Positions 1-6,889 of a stretch of DNA of 26,737 nt are shown here, in pieces. Both the position numbers and the translations under genes were made by a program. Origin of the DNA: SLQH01 sp964612995 (GTDB taxonomy: Bacteria > Planctomycetota > UBA11346); assembly GCA_964612995.1 (NCBI GenBank), contig CAZTGE010000047.1, positions 1 to 26,737 on the forward strand, given 5' to 3'. Below the pieces are notes generated by a model. That model was not told the DNA's origin. It searched no databases and worked only from the letters and a program-made list of their open reading frames with translations. How positions within the stretch are numbered: position 1 is the first letter of the stretch; each line of letters starts with the position of its first letter.

Positions 1-2
1 CC

Positions 3-396
3 GAGGCCAGCGAGCACACTGGCGTGCAACAACGGATCATCGCACGGCAGAACCATCGCAAAGCCATTGCCCTGTGTCAGCGTGCCGAACGCGAGCGTGC
101 CGCCACCGGCTGCACCACCGTCGATCCGGCCACGCTGGCTAGAGCGATGTGGCGCGCGCAGCAGGGGCCGGAATACGGCATCTGGCTCGCGCCGGCCCTC
201 TCGGCCTGCGACAACCAGCTCCGACTGGATGATTACCTCGAGCTCGTCGACCAGACCGGCCGGATCATCGCCAGCGGCAAGCGTGGCGCCATCCCGCCCC
301 ACCTCGCACCGATCCTCCAACGACTCCAGATCGACGTCGACGCCTGGCTCGACGTGATGCGCGGACCCAGCCACTTCCTCGGCACCGCCGTCGGTC
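3..396 (+). pseudogene. RAYT-like (REP-associated tyrosine) transposase, C-terminal fragment
   Basis: The frame is open from the left edge of the window. It reads like the C-terminal third of a Y1/RAYT-type transposase, with the family's SEHT-then-VQQRI segment followed by blocks around LDDYLELVDQTGR, KRGAIP and LAPILQRLQID. The similarity ends near FLGTAVG at about 396. The frame continues to a stop at 578, but that tail does not look like the family, so the gene is probably truncated here by the junction with the insertion-sequence region. The N-terminal half and the catalytic HUH/Tyr region lie outside the window, so whether the copy is otherwise intact cannot be said. A second, inverted relative (N-terminal and middle part) lies at 6006-6503. 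Family assignment is from remembered motifs, not from a search. Confidence 0.6.
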
Positions 397-567
397 GGCC
401 AGACCAAGGGGTTCCAGCGCACCCAGGCCGACGGGTATCGTCGCCATGGTATCGTTCGTCGCTATTTCGCCCGCCCGTTGGGCAAGGGGGTGCGGGCGCG
501 TTTGAGCCGGCGCAAGCCGCTGCCGGAGGATCGTCCTCTGCGACGCCTCTCGCCGCACGTACAAGCC
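397..567 (+). other. Unassigned junction between RAYT fragment and IS transposase
   Basis: About 170 bases between the last recognisable RAYT residues and the transposase start. One frame, in phase with the transposase, stays open and would encode an Arg-rich stretch that I do not recognise. No left terminal inverted repeat matching the right IS end at 1750-1766 could be found here, so the 5' end of the element is either diverged or lost. Confidence 0.4.
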
Positions 568-1724
568 ATGCCCAGTAACGATCAGGCAGTGCTGTCGGGG
601 CTCTATGCCCTGATTCAGGAGGAGGTGACGGATGCACGGCAAACCAGCGGCCGACGTTACCGACTGGGCACCATCCTCGGTCTGCTCATCGCCGGGATTC
701 TCGCCGGCGAACGGACCTGTGCCGGCATTGCCCGCTGGGCGCATACCCTCACGACGTCGCAACGCCGCCAGCTCGGCTGCATCATGCGCGCCGGCGGGAA
801 GGTACCCGTGCCGTCGGCCAACACATACCGGTACATCCTGCAGGATCTCGAACCGGGTCAGTTGGAGCACCTCGTCCGCCGCTGGTGTGCGATCACCGGG
901 CTGAACATCGATACGACGACCATTGCCATCGACGGCAAAGTCCTGCGCGGTTCGGCGACCGATGACGGAGCTGCTTGTGCCCAACTCAACATCTACGACA
1001 GCCAGCGCGACGTGCCTCTCGGTCAACTGGCGATAGCCCAGAAAACGACCGAGGTCACCGCGATACGGGACCTCATCGACCATCACGACATCGAGGATCG
1101 CGTCATCACCATGGACGCCGCCCACACCAACCGCACCACCATGACGGCCATGGTGGAAAACGGGGGCTCCCGATGTGCGTCGTCAAAGGCAATACACCTG
1201 GTCTTTTCGACCGGATTGAACACGCCTTCCACTCCGCCGGCGTAGCCCCGGCCGTCATCCAGCACGGACGCGGCCACGGCCGCGAAGACGTACGCTGCCT
1301 GCGCGCTCTCGACGCCCACCCCGATGACCTGGCCGACGTCTTCCCCCATGTCCGTCAGATCTACCAGATCGAACGCACCCGCATCAGCACCAAGACCCAT
1401 GAAACCCTGTCTACGGAAACCGTCTACGCCCTCACCGCGGCATCGGCAGAACGCCTGCCACCGGCTGCGGCGGCTCAGGCGATCCGCGATCACTGGCGCA
1501 TCGAGAATGTACTCCATCGCCAGAAGGACGTTCGCATGCAGGAAGACCACGACCGCACCCACACCCGCCACAGCGCTCACAACCTCGCGGCGATCCGAAA
1601 TCTCAGCCTGATCCTGCTACGGCAGGCCACGGCCCACGATGCGACCTGGGAGCAGCGGTGGCGTACCGTCGCAAAGCAACCATGGCGCGTCCTCCGCCTC
1701 ATCACCGGCCGCGCCGCAGCCTGA
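568..1724 (+). pseudogene. ISAs1-family DDE transposase, single frameshift
   Basis: The protein would be about 385 residues if the two frames were joined, close to the usual ISAs1 length. The first frame (from ATG 568) has the N-terminal block with RRYRLGTILGLL and GIARWA, then IAIDGKVLRGS with the first catalytic Asp, then VITMDAAHT with the second. The second frame begins at about MCVVKGNTPGLF and carries HWRIENVLH with the catalytic Glu, ending at TGA 1724. The switch falls at a run of five G at 1162-1166. Re-reading one G (a -1 shift) gives GGLPMCVVKGN, which resembles the family's GGDY...KGN junction. The simplest view is loss of one base from a longer G run. Programmed frameshifting is possible but not usual in this family. 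Confidence 0.85.
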
Positions 1725-1749
1725 ACAGCCACCCGCTCTACAACGCCCG

Positions 1750-1766
1750 AGCTTTGAGCGGCCCTG
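1750..1766 (+). repeat. Putative right terminal repeat of the ISAs1-like element
   Basis: AGCTTTGAGCGGCCCTG lies 26 bases after the transposase stop. It recurs exactly at 6818-6834, about 5 kb away, where no transposase is present. An exact 17-base match outside any gene is unlikely by chance and supports reading it as an IS end. Confidence 0.55.
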
Positions 1767-1877
1767 AACCGGGGTCCCGGGCACGGGCGCGCTTCGCCCC
1801 CGCAGCGACGACCCTCCGCGGGAAGCGGAACGGGGTCGTGCGCCCTCCGGCCTGGCCGTCGCCCCGCCCGACCGGGT

Positions 1878-2240
1878 TCAGCGCGCCCCCAGCGCCCGGC
1901 CGACCCAGGAGCCGGCTGCTGCCGCCAGCACGCCAACGACCAACGACAGGGCGATGTAGCTGCAGGCGATGCCGATGCGTTCGCTGCGCACCAGGGCCAG
2001 CACCTGATGACTGAACGAGGAGAAGGTGGTGAAGCCACCCATCACCCCGACCAGGACGAGCAACTGCAGCCATGGCCGCTCGCGCGCCCAGGCGGCACCG
2101 ATGCAGGTGATGAGGAGGCTCCCGACGACATTCACCGTGATCGTCCCGATCGGGAACTGCCCGAGCGGCTGCAGGAGGCGGTCGTCGAGCAGGCGGGCGA
2201 GCCAGTAGCGACCCAGGTCGCCAACCGCCGAACCGGCCAT
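1878..2240 (-). CDS. fluC: Fluoride channel FluC/CrcB
   Basis: Small dual-topology membrane protein that exports fluoride as an antiparallel dimer in the inner membrane. From the ATG at 2240 it has 120 residues and four hydrophobic segments. It carries the family signatures GRYW near the N-terminus, the Asn-containing TVNVVGS segment, and GGFTTFSSFSHQ, the conserved Phe/Thr/Ser track of the pore. The family is usually about 125 residues, so the start is doubtful: the frame upstream of 2240 reads LSASLLV, which would complete the first membrane helix. That frame runs back through the 8-bp tandem repeat at 2263-2302 to a GTG at 2357. No Shine-Dalgarno precedes 2240, but its A is shared with the stop (TGA) of the overlapping upstream frame, which would allow coupled translation. 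The gene lies leftward next to the IS. Confidence 0.88.
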   Translation of the reverse strand: MAGSAVGDLGRYWLARLLDDRLLQPLGQFPIGTITVNVVGSLLITCIGAAWARERPWLQLLVLVGVMGGFTTFSSFSHQVLALVRSERIGIACSYIALSLVVGVLAAAAGSWVGRALGAR

Positions 2241-2578
2241 CACCAGAAGCGAAGCGCTGAGCGTGGACACGTGGACACGTGGACACGTGGACACGTGGAC
2301 ATGGACGTCGTCACGAGCGGCGGCACAACCGCTCGCACGGCGCCGGGCCGCCGCCACCTCCTCATGGCCGTTCCGTTACCGGCGGCGCGCTCGACGATGC
2401 CCAGCAGGAGGACCGTGGCCGCTGCCAGTATGATCAGGGCGCGGGCCGCGTGGGTCGCCCGTCGGCAGCCAGGAGCGACAGGCGGCCGTGCTTCCATCAG
2501 CGCGGTGCCGCAGTCGCGCGAGGAGGGGTTCCGGGTGATGCGCGTCCGGTCTGACCGATCGGGGGCGGTCCTCGTCAA
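2240..2578 (-). CDS. Possible small single-span membrane protein upstream of fluC
   Basis: Weakly supported. The frame starts at TTG 2578, or at an internal ATG 2497 (85 residues). It has one clear hydrophobic segment (LIILAAATVLLLGIV) followed by Arg-rich sequence. Its last codons run through the 8-bp tandem repeat, and its TGA overlaps the fluC ATG at 2240. What favours it is that coupling and the palindromic operator-like site directly upstream (2578-2600). Against it are the lack of any Shine-Dalgarno, the high Arg/Pro content typical of non-coding frames in GC-rich DNA, and no recognisable family. If it is not a gene, 2241-2662 is a long leader or spacer for fluC. Confidence 0.25.
   Translation of the reverse strand: MTRTAPDRSDRTRITRNPSSRDCGTALMEARPPVAPGCRRATHAARALIILAAATVLLLGIVERAAGNGTAMRRWRRPGAVRAVVPPLVTTSMSTCPRVHVSTCPRSALRFW
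2263..2302 (+). repeat. 8-bp tandem repeat, five units
   Basis: Five head-to-tail copies of GTGGACAC, the last ending GTGGACAT. The tract lies just upstream of and in the possible N-terminal coding part of fluC. Because eight is not a multiple of three, gain or loss of a unit changes the frame. The ATG whose complement is at 2300-2302 currently reads 20 codons into a TGA at 2240. With four units, the same ATG would read straight into LSASLLVMAGS and the fluC frame. Confidence 0.9.
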
Positions 2579-2600
2579 AAGAAAGCAATTGCTTGCATAT
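2578..2600 (-). promoter_or_regulatory. Palindromic operator-like site A, copy of the tetR upstream site
   Basis: The core AAGCAATTGCTT (2583-2594) is a perfect 12-bp palindrome in an AT-rich island. With its flanks (AAAGAAAGCA before, TGCTTG then AT after) it matches 20 of 23 positions of the site at 5914-5936 upstream of tetR, in the same orientation. Transcription to the left would read toward fluC, and a TATATG that could serve as a -10 box abuts the palindrome. The likely ligand is the TetR protein encoded at 5344-5901. This is inferred from the shared sequence only. Confidence 0.5.
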
Positions 2601-2662
2601 ATCGGATCGGCAACGGTGCAAGCCTTCTCTCGTGCGGTCCGCTGCAGCCGCCGGGCCGTTGT

Positions 2663-5347
2663 TCAAGCGATCACCGCCAGCGGGTGCGCCCAGAGGGCGC
2701 TGCCGGGTTCTGCCGGCTCGTCACCACTCCTGCTGCCGTACGAGAGCACCACGACCGGAGGGTCGCCGTGCCCGATGGGTGGAGTGGTGGCGCTGAGCGA
2801 GCGGCTCACCAGGGCGTCGACACAACAGGCGAGCATGGTGCGCTCGAAGGGCTCATAAGGTCGCTCCAGCGGCACGGTCTCCCGGACGAGCTGGTGCGTG
2901 TCCTCGACGTGCCACCATTGCACCGGACCGGCGAAGAGGCTGCGGGTCGCATCGAGGGTCAGCCGCGGCAGGAGTGCGGCGTGGTAGGTCACGATCCCGT
3001 CGGTCACGCGACAGAGATCCACGACCAGGCAGCGCAGTCCGGAACCGACCGTCAGACGATCCCGCAGTTCGCGATCGCTGAGGATGTGCGTGATGTGCGA
3101 GTGCAGGGTCTGTCCGGGCGAGGGATCCAGCCCGGCCATCTGGTCGAGTTTCCACGCCCAGTCGAACCACGCGACGGTGGCCCACTGCGACCTCGGCAGG
3201 TGGAGCCGGATCAGCGGCAGCGTCGAGCGCAGCAGGGTGTCATCGACAGCGACCTGGTCCCGCGGGCGATCGGTTGCGGTGTCCGCCTGCGGCGATCGAG
3301 CGCTCGCTGATGCCACGTCCATCACCTGCAGGGCCGACGCATCGCCGATGGCGGCGAGGGTCTCACGACAGCGCCGCAGTCGCGTCGCGTCGTCATCTCC
3401 ACAGACGGCGCGTGCCATCAGACCGCCGAGGTAACCGTGCTGGATCGTCGGGCGCTGAGCGACGTCGAGCCTGGCGCACCGGCCGAGGGCCTGATGCATC
3501 AAGGTCGGCCGGAGACGTTCCACCGTTCCTAGTCTCGCGAACAGCGACAGCACCTGGTCGTGCGACAGGGCTGCGCCGGCCAGCCAGTGCAGAAGAACCC
3601 TGAGCAATGACTGCGGATGATCGAACCCGGGCTGGTCGTCATATGCGAACAGCGCGGCGATCTCCCCCTCGTCGTCGCAGGGCGCATCCTCGTCGTCCTC
3701 GTCTGAGGATCGCGCCCGGATCGCCGCTGCAAGGCGATCGTGGATCGAGGCATCCTCCACGAGCAGCAGATCCGGCACCAGAGCCCAGGCCGCTTCGCGC
3801 ACGAAGGACGCCGGGAGCGCAGCGCAATCCTCTGCCAAGGCGAGGATGCTCCGCCTGCGAAGCGCTTCATCGTCGGACCCGATCCGGCGAGCGAGGTCCA
3901 GGGCGCGCTGAGCGCGTGCATCGAGAGGAATTCCTGCGTCGGCCACCGCTATCAGGGTGTGCGGGTGCGACAGGGCGTCTGCAAGCAGCTCCTGGTGATC
4001 AGGCGGCAGCGGTCTTTCTGCAAAGCGATGCGACCATTCACGCAGCAGCGCTCGCTGATGCAGGCGGACCAGGTGACGCCATCCGGAGCAGCCTCGCGCA
4101 TCGGGAAGAGAGAGATCGACATCGTCGCGCAGCAGAGTCCGAAGGAAGAGCGTCTGGCAATGCCGTGCAGCAGGATCCTCGGCCTGGGGTTGCAGCTCCC
4201 CCAGCGCCTCGGCGAGGAGGGTCTGCCGATCGTCATCGGGAAGCGCAGCGACCAACGCGCCGACCATGCCCATCCAGTTTGTGGGGTCGCTGCGCAGGAC
4301 GCCTGTCTCGGTGAGCCGCCGTGCCAGGATCGCGAGGGGGCGCAGCCGGGACGCGCCTGCCCGCTCACCCGAGCGATCAACCCGGCTCAGGACGGGTTCC
4401 GGTCGGGTGGGGTCCGCGCCGCGCTCCAACAGCCGCACGGTCAGCTCGCCGAACCGGCCCGCCAGCGGTTCCTCCGGCCTGGTGCTGATATTGACCAGCG
4501 TCCCGAGAGGCGTCAGCTCTTCCTGGCCCCACGGCGACGCCACGTCGGTGTCGCCGCGGTCCAACAGCGTGCCTACGAGGCCGTCGTGCTGCCCCAGCAT
4601 CGCCTTGCAGAGAAGCCGGCTGCCCGATGCGCGGGCCACCTCCGGTCGTCGATCGAGGATGAAGGCGAACAGCACGTTGTGGTCTGCTCCTGTGTCGGAG
4701 GCATCGAGGACGTCGTCCATGATGGCATGCAGCGCCCCTGATGCTCGCGAGGAGCGTTCCTGCAGGAGGTGATGGAAGGAGCGTCTGGCGCGGTGGACGC
4801 GAGCCAGCACCTGGTCATCGTCTCTGGCCGGCAGCGCTTCGTCGGTGAGCCACGTCCATGAGTGGAGATGTCGGGCGAGCGACAGGACCTCGTCTCCGAG
4901 CGACGCGCGGCGCTGGGTATCCGATCGGGGCGGCGGGGGGTGCGCACGGTTGCGGAGTTGATGGACCCACGCGAGAAATCTCGGCGACCAGCGCCGTGCA
5001 GCGGCCTCGAGCGCCATCGCGGACGTGGCCTCGAAATGGGCGCGTGGACGCAGCACGCGGACGAGCGCCAGGGCGACGAGGGCGAGGAACACCAAGACGG
5101 TCGGTAACAGGTACACGACCCACGCCAGATCGGCATCGGACCAGGGAGTGTCGATCCACCCCAGTCCGTCGCACAGCCACACGATCCCGGCGATGGCAGC
5201 GAGCCAGAGCATCGGGGCCAGGCCACGCAGGGCGATGCGGACGATCGTGTGCCAAGGGCTGCTGGTAGGCATGAGGGACTGCTCCGAAGATGTGGAGATC
5301 ATCTCTGGTGAGGGAACCTGCTCGCGCCGGGGACCGGTCGCGCTCAT
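2663..5347 (-). CDS. Large membrane-anchored protein with ankyrin-like segment, unknown function
   Basis: I do not recognise a named family. The protein has 894 residues, with two N-terminal membrane spans (about 44-64 and 74-99) and a long soluble remainder. Residues about 220-320 contain degenerate ankyrin-like units (for example LVGTLLDRGDTDVASPWGQEE and LTVRLLERGADPT), followed by mostly helical sequence with an acidic patch near DEDDEDAPCDDEGE. I see no catalytic motif. The ATG at 5347 overlaps the tetR stop in ATGA, which supports this start and makes the gene the second member of a tetR operon. ATG 5272, with a GGAG about 10 bases ahead, is an alternative that keeps both spans. The location between transposase remnants suggests acquired DNA. 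A role in a TetR-controlled response is inferred from context only. Confidence 0.75.
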   Translation of the reverse strand: MSATGPRREQVPSPEMISTSSEQSLMPTSSPWHTIVRIALRGLAPMLWLAAIAGIVWLCDGLGWIDTPWSDADLAWVVYLLPTVLVFLALVALALVRVLRPRAHFEATSAMALEAAARRWSPRFLAWVHQLRNRAHPPPPRSDTQRRASLGDEVLSLARHLHSWTWLTDEALPARDDDQVLARVHRARRSFHHLLQERSSRASGALHAIMDDVLDASDTGADHNVLFAFILDRRPEVARASGSRLLCKAMLGQHDGLVGTLLDRGDTDVASPWGQEELTPLGTLVNISTRPEEPLAGRFGELTVRLLERGADPTRPEPVLSRVDRSGERAGASRLRPLAILARRLTETGVLRSDPTNWMGMVGALVAALPDDDRQTLLAEALGELQPQAEDPAARHCQTLFLRTLLRDDVDLSLPDARGCSGWRHLVRLHQRALLREWSHRFAERPLPPDHQELLADALSHPHTLIAVADAGIPLDARAQRALDLARRIGSDDEALRRRSILALAEDCAALPASFVREAAWALVPDLLLVEDASIHDRLAAAIRARSSDEDDEDAPCDDEGEIAALFAYDDQPGFDHPQSLLRVLLHWLAGAALSHDQVLSLFARLGTVERLRPTLMHQALGRCARLDVAQRPTIQHGYLGGLMARAVCGDDDATRLRRCRETLAAIGDASALQVMDVASASARSPQADTATDRPRDQVAVDDTLLRSTLPLIRLHLPRSQWATVAWFDWAWKLDQMAGLDPSPGQTLHSHITHILSDRELRDRLTVGSGLRCLVVDLCRVTDGIVTYHAALLPRLTLDATRSLFAGPVQWWHVEDTHQLVRETVPLERPYEPFERTMLACCVDALVSRSLSATTPPIGHGDPPVVVLSYGSRSGDEPAEPGSALWAHPLAVIA

Positions 5348-5901
5348 CGGGGCTCGTCGGGCAGGGCGTGGGCCAGGGCGCGGACGAGCGGGAGCAGGGC
5401 GTCGGCCTGATCGGCCATGGCGCCACGACGGCGACGCAGATAGCGATCCTGGAGCGGACCGGTGAGCGCGCCCCAGACCACCGCCAGGGCATCGGCGTCA
5501 CATGCGAGACGCCGGGCGAGCAGGGAGCGGGGATTGTCCGCGGCACCTTCGATGAGCATGTCGGGCTCGAAATCGTGGGGCGGGAAGACGAGCAGCGCCA
5601 GGGCGCGGGGGCGCTCGTCGTAGAGTCGGCAGAGCAGGCGCAGGACCGCACCGAGGACGTCCTGCGCGGATCCGGGCATGGCGAGGGTGGTGCGGAAGGC
5701 CGCGGTGATGGGCGGGAGTGCGATGCGGTAGAGCTCGCGGCCGAGGGCCTCCTTGCTGGCGAAATGACGGTACATGCTGGCGTGGCCGACCAGTGCCTGT
5801 TCCGCGATCTCGCGCGTGCTCACCGCCTCGTAGCCACGTCGGGCGACGAGGTCGAAGGCAGCGTCGAGGATGCGTTCCCGTACGAACGGGCGGCGGCCCA
5901 T
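5344..5901 (-). CDS. TetR-family transcriptional repressor
   Basis: A 185-residue protein with the N-terminal TetR helix-turn-helix: RERILDAAFDLVARRGYEAV, then STREIAEQA, then GHASMYRHFASKEAL (about residues 8-50). The C-terminal ligand-binding part is divergent, and the effector cannot be predicted. The start at 5901 is supported by GGGAGG six bases upstream. The open frame continues upstream to 6345, but that part is a transposase remnant and not TetR sequence. A palindrome, AAGCATATGCTT, sits 18 bases before the start codon, as expected for autorepression, and a near-copy lies at 2578-2600. The stop overlaps the ATG of the 894-residue protein, so the two are co-translated. TetR regulators commonly control the adjacent gene, so the membrane protein is the probable target. 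Confidence 0.9.
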   Translation of the reverse strand: MGRRPFVRERILDAAFDLVARRGYEAVSTREIAEQALVGHASMYRHFASKEALGRELYRIALPPITAAFRTTLAMPGSAQDVLGAVLRLLCRLYDERPRALALLVFPPHDFEPDMLIEGAADNPRSLLARRLACDADALAVVWGALTGPLQDRYLRRRRGAMADQADALLPLVRALAHALPDEPR

Positions 5902-5913
5902 CACGTCCTCCCG

Positions 5914-5936
5914 AAAGAAAGCATATGCTTGAATAA
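5914..5936 (-). promoter_or_regulatory. Palindromic operator-like site B upstream of tetR
   Basis: The core AAGCATATGCTT (5919-5930) is a perfect 12-bp palindrome lying between the putative promoter and the GGGAGG ribosome site of tetR. Reading leftward, TTGTGC and TATTCA, 16 bases apart, could be weak -35 and -10 boxes, with the palindrome overlapping the transcription start area. The site shares 20 of 23 bases with site A. Autoregulation by the TetR protein is the natural reading. Confidence 0.55.
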
Positions 5937-6005
5937 GGGCGTCCGCCATGCGCACAAGCGTCGCTTCGGACGCATGCCGCGCAGCGGATGGGTGATCGCC
6001 CCGCA

Positions 6006-6503
6006 GGTCGACGTAGGCCATGCAACTGACGACGGCGGCGTCATCGAGCAGTGGCGCGCTCTGGAATCTGCCCTCCCAGAAATGCCCGGTGACGCCGTCT
6101 TCGCGGTTCGCGCGCCGCGCGATGCGCTGTTTGAAGATGCGCATGAACCAACTGACCGAGGCCAGGCGTTCGCGGCGGGTCTCGACCCAGACGGGGTCGC
6201 TGGCGCGGCGGTCGACTTCGGTCTCGTCCCATGGCCCGGTCTCGCCGGTTTCTGGATCGACCTTCGGGAAGACGATGCCCCAGCGTTCCGCGACTTCACG
6301 GGCCGACCAATCGCACACGCGCGCCGGATCAGTGCGGACAACCATGTGCAGGTGGTTGCATCATCGCGAAACCCAGTACATCAACCGCGAAGGCGCACGT
6401 CTGCGTGCGAATGCCCGTCTCGATCCACTCCCGCTGATGCTCGGCTTCGTCACCGGCAGAGATAGGCACGGCGCACGCAGCGGCTGATCAAATGATAGCA
6501 GCC
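6006..6503 (-). pseudogene. RAYT-like transposase, N-terminal and middle fragment, frameshifted
   Basis: Read leftward, the DNA encodes YHLISRCVRRAYLC, then after a shift at 6452 EAEHQREWIE...FAVDVLGFAMM, then after a second shift at 6358 NHLHMVVRTDPARV. This last block contains the HUH-type NHLH motif. It continues in one frame with SWFMRIFKQRIARRANRED, TGHFWEGRFQS and CMAYVDL. These are the ordered signature blocks of Y1/RAYT transposases. Similarity stops at about 6006, and the tetR promoter follows, so the C-terminal third is missing. That missing third is the part present, on the opposite strand, at the left edge of the window. Two frameshifts plus truncation make it a dead copy. Confidence 0.8.
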
Positions 6504-6640
6504 AGAGCGCCGGTCATCGATAAGCAGCGAGCGGGCGATGGTCATGACCGGGTGGCAGTATGGACTCAACCGCAGCTGTTGTTAAGTAAGATGCTGTGGG
6601 TGTGGTTGCCATTGCACTGGGTCTGGCTATGGTCGGGGGT

Positions 6641-6725
6641 GTGGAGGAGATGTCTGTCCTGGGTTATGCCGTGGAGGAGATGTCAGTCCTGGGTTATGCC
6701 GTCCTGGGTTATGCTGGGTTATGCC
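6641..6725 (+). repeat. 30-bp tandem repeat, two full and two partial units
   Basis: Two 30-base units (6641-6670 and 6671-6700) differ at one position. Each starts GTGGAGGAGATGTC and ends CCTGGGTTATGCC. Shortened copies follow: 14 bases from 6701 (GTCCTGGGTTATGC) and 11 bases from 6715 (TGGGTTATGCC). There are no spacers, so it is not CRISPR-like. The unit is ten codons long and in frame with the downstream C45 gene, but the latter's signal peptide argues that translation starts later. The stretch 6504-6889 otherwise holds no gene I can support. Confidence 0.85.
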
Positions 6726-6804
6726 GTGCAATACAAGCGTCGAAGAGAGCCGGGCGGTTGGACGCAAGTGGAGGCGACGCAAGGCATGCCGAGCTGGTGA
6801 TCGG

Positions 6805-6840
6805 CGCTCCCAGGGCAAGCTTTGAGCGGCCCTGGGAGCG
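6805..6840 (+). repeat. Perfect hairpin containing a solo IS-end motif
   Basis: CGCTCCCAGGGC (6805-6816) and GCCCTGGGAGCG (6829-6840) form a perfect 12-bp stem around a 12-base loop. The loop and right arm contain the 17-mer that ends the ISAs1-like element at 1766. The hairpin lies 49 bases before the C45 gene. It may be a relic of an insertion, or a terminator or attenuator for that operon. No T tract follows. Confidence 0.6.
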
Positions 6841-6889
6841 ACTCCGGCCGGCGCCTTGCTCGTGCGCAGGGCACTGGTCCAATGGGGCG

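Larger units (their letters stand above)
568..1766 (+). mobile_element. ISAs1-family insertion sequence, apparently defective
   Basis: The element contains an ISAs1-type DDE transposase frame (568-1724) and ends on the right at an AGCTTTGAGCGGCCCTG motif (1750-1766). Read on the other strand this begins CAGGGC, as ISAs1-family terminal repeats commonly do. The left boundary is uncertain; 568 is only the transposase start. I see no matching left inverted repeat and no target duplication. The frameshift in the transposase and the missing left end suggest a dead copy. The same 17-mer recurs at 6818-6834. Confidence 0.6.

Noticed and set aside
2241..2662. Fluoride riboswitch upstream of fluC
   Set aside because: I could not find the conserved crcB-motif sequence or pseudoknot arrangement in this stretch.
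5902..6345. TetR with a 148-residue N-terminal extension in the same frame
   Set aside because: The extension is RAYT transposase sequence plus the tetR promoter. A good ribosome site and the operator lie directly before ATG 5901.
6641..6725. CRISPR-like array
   Set aside because: The 30-bp units are directly adjacent with no spacers, are in decay, and no cas gene is near.
6596..6889. Longer C45 protein starting within or before the 30-bp repeats
   Set aside because: A complete signal peptide begins at 6890; the upstream residues have no resemblance to the family and would bury the signal.
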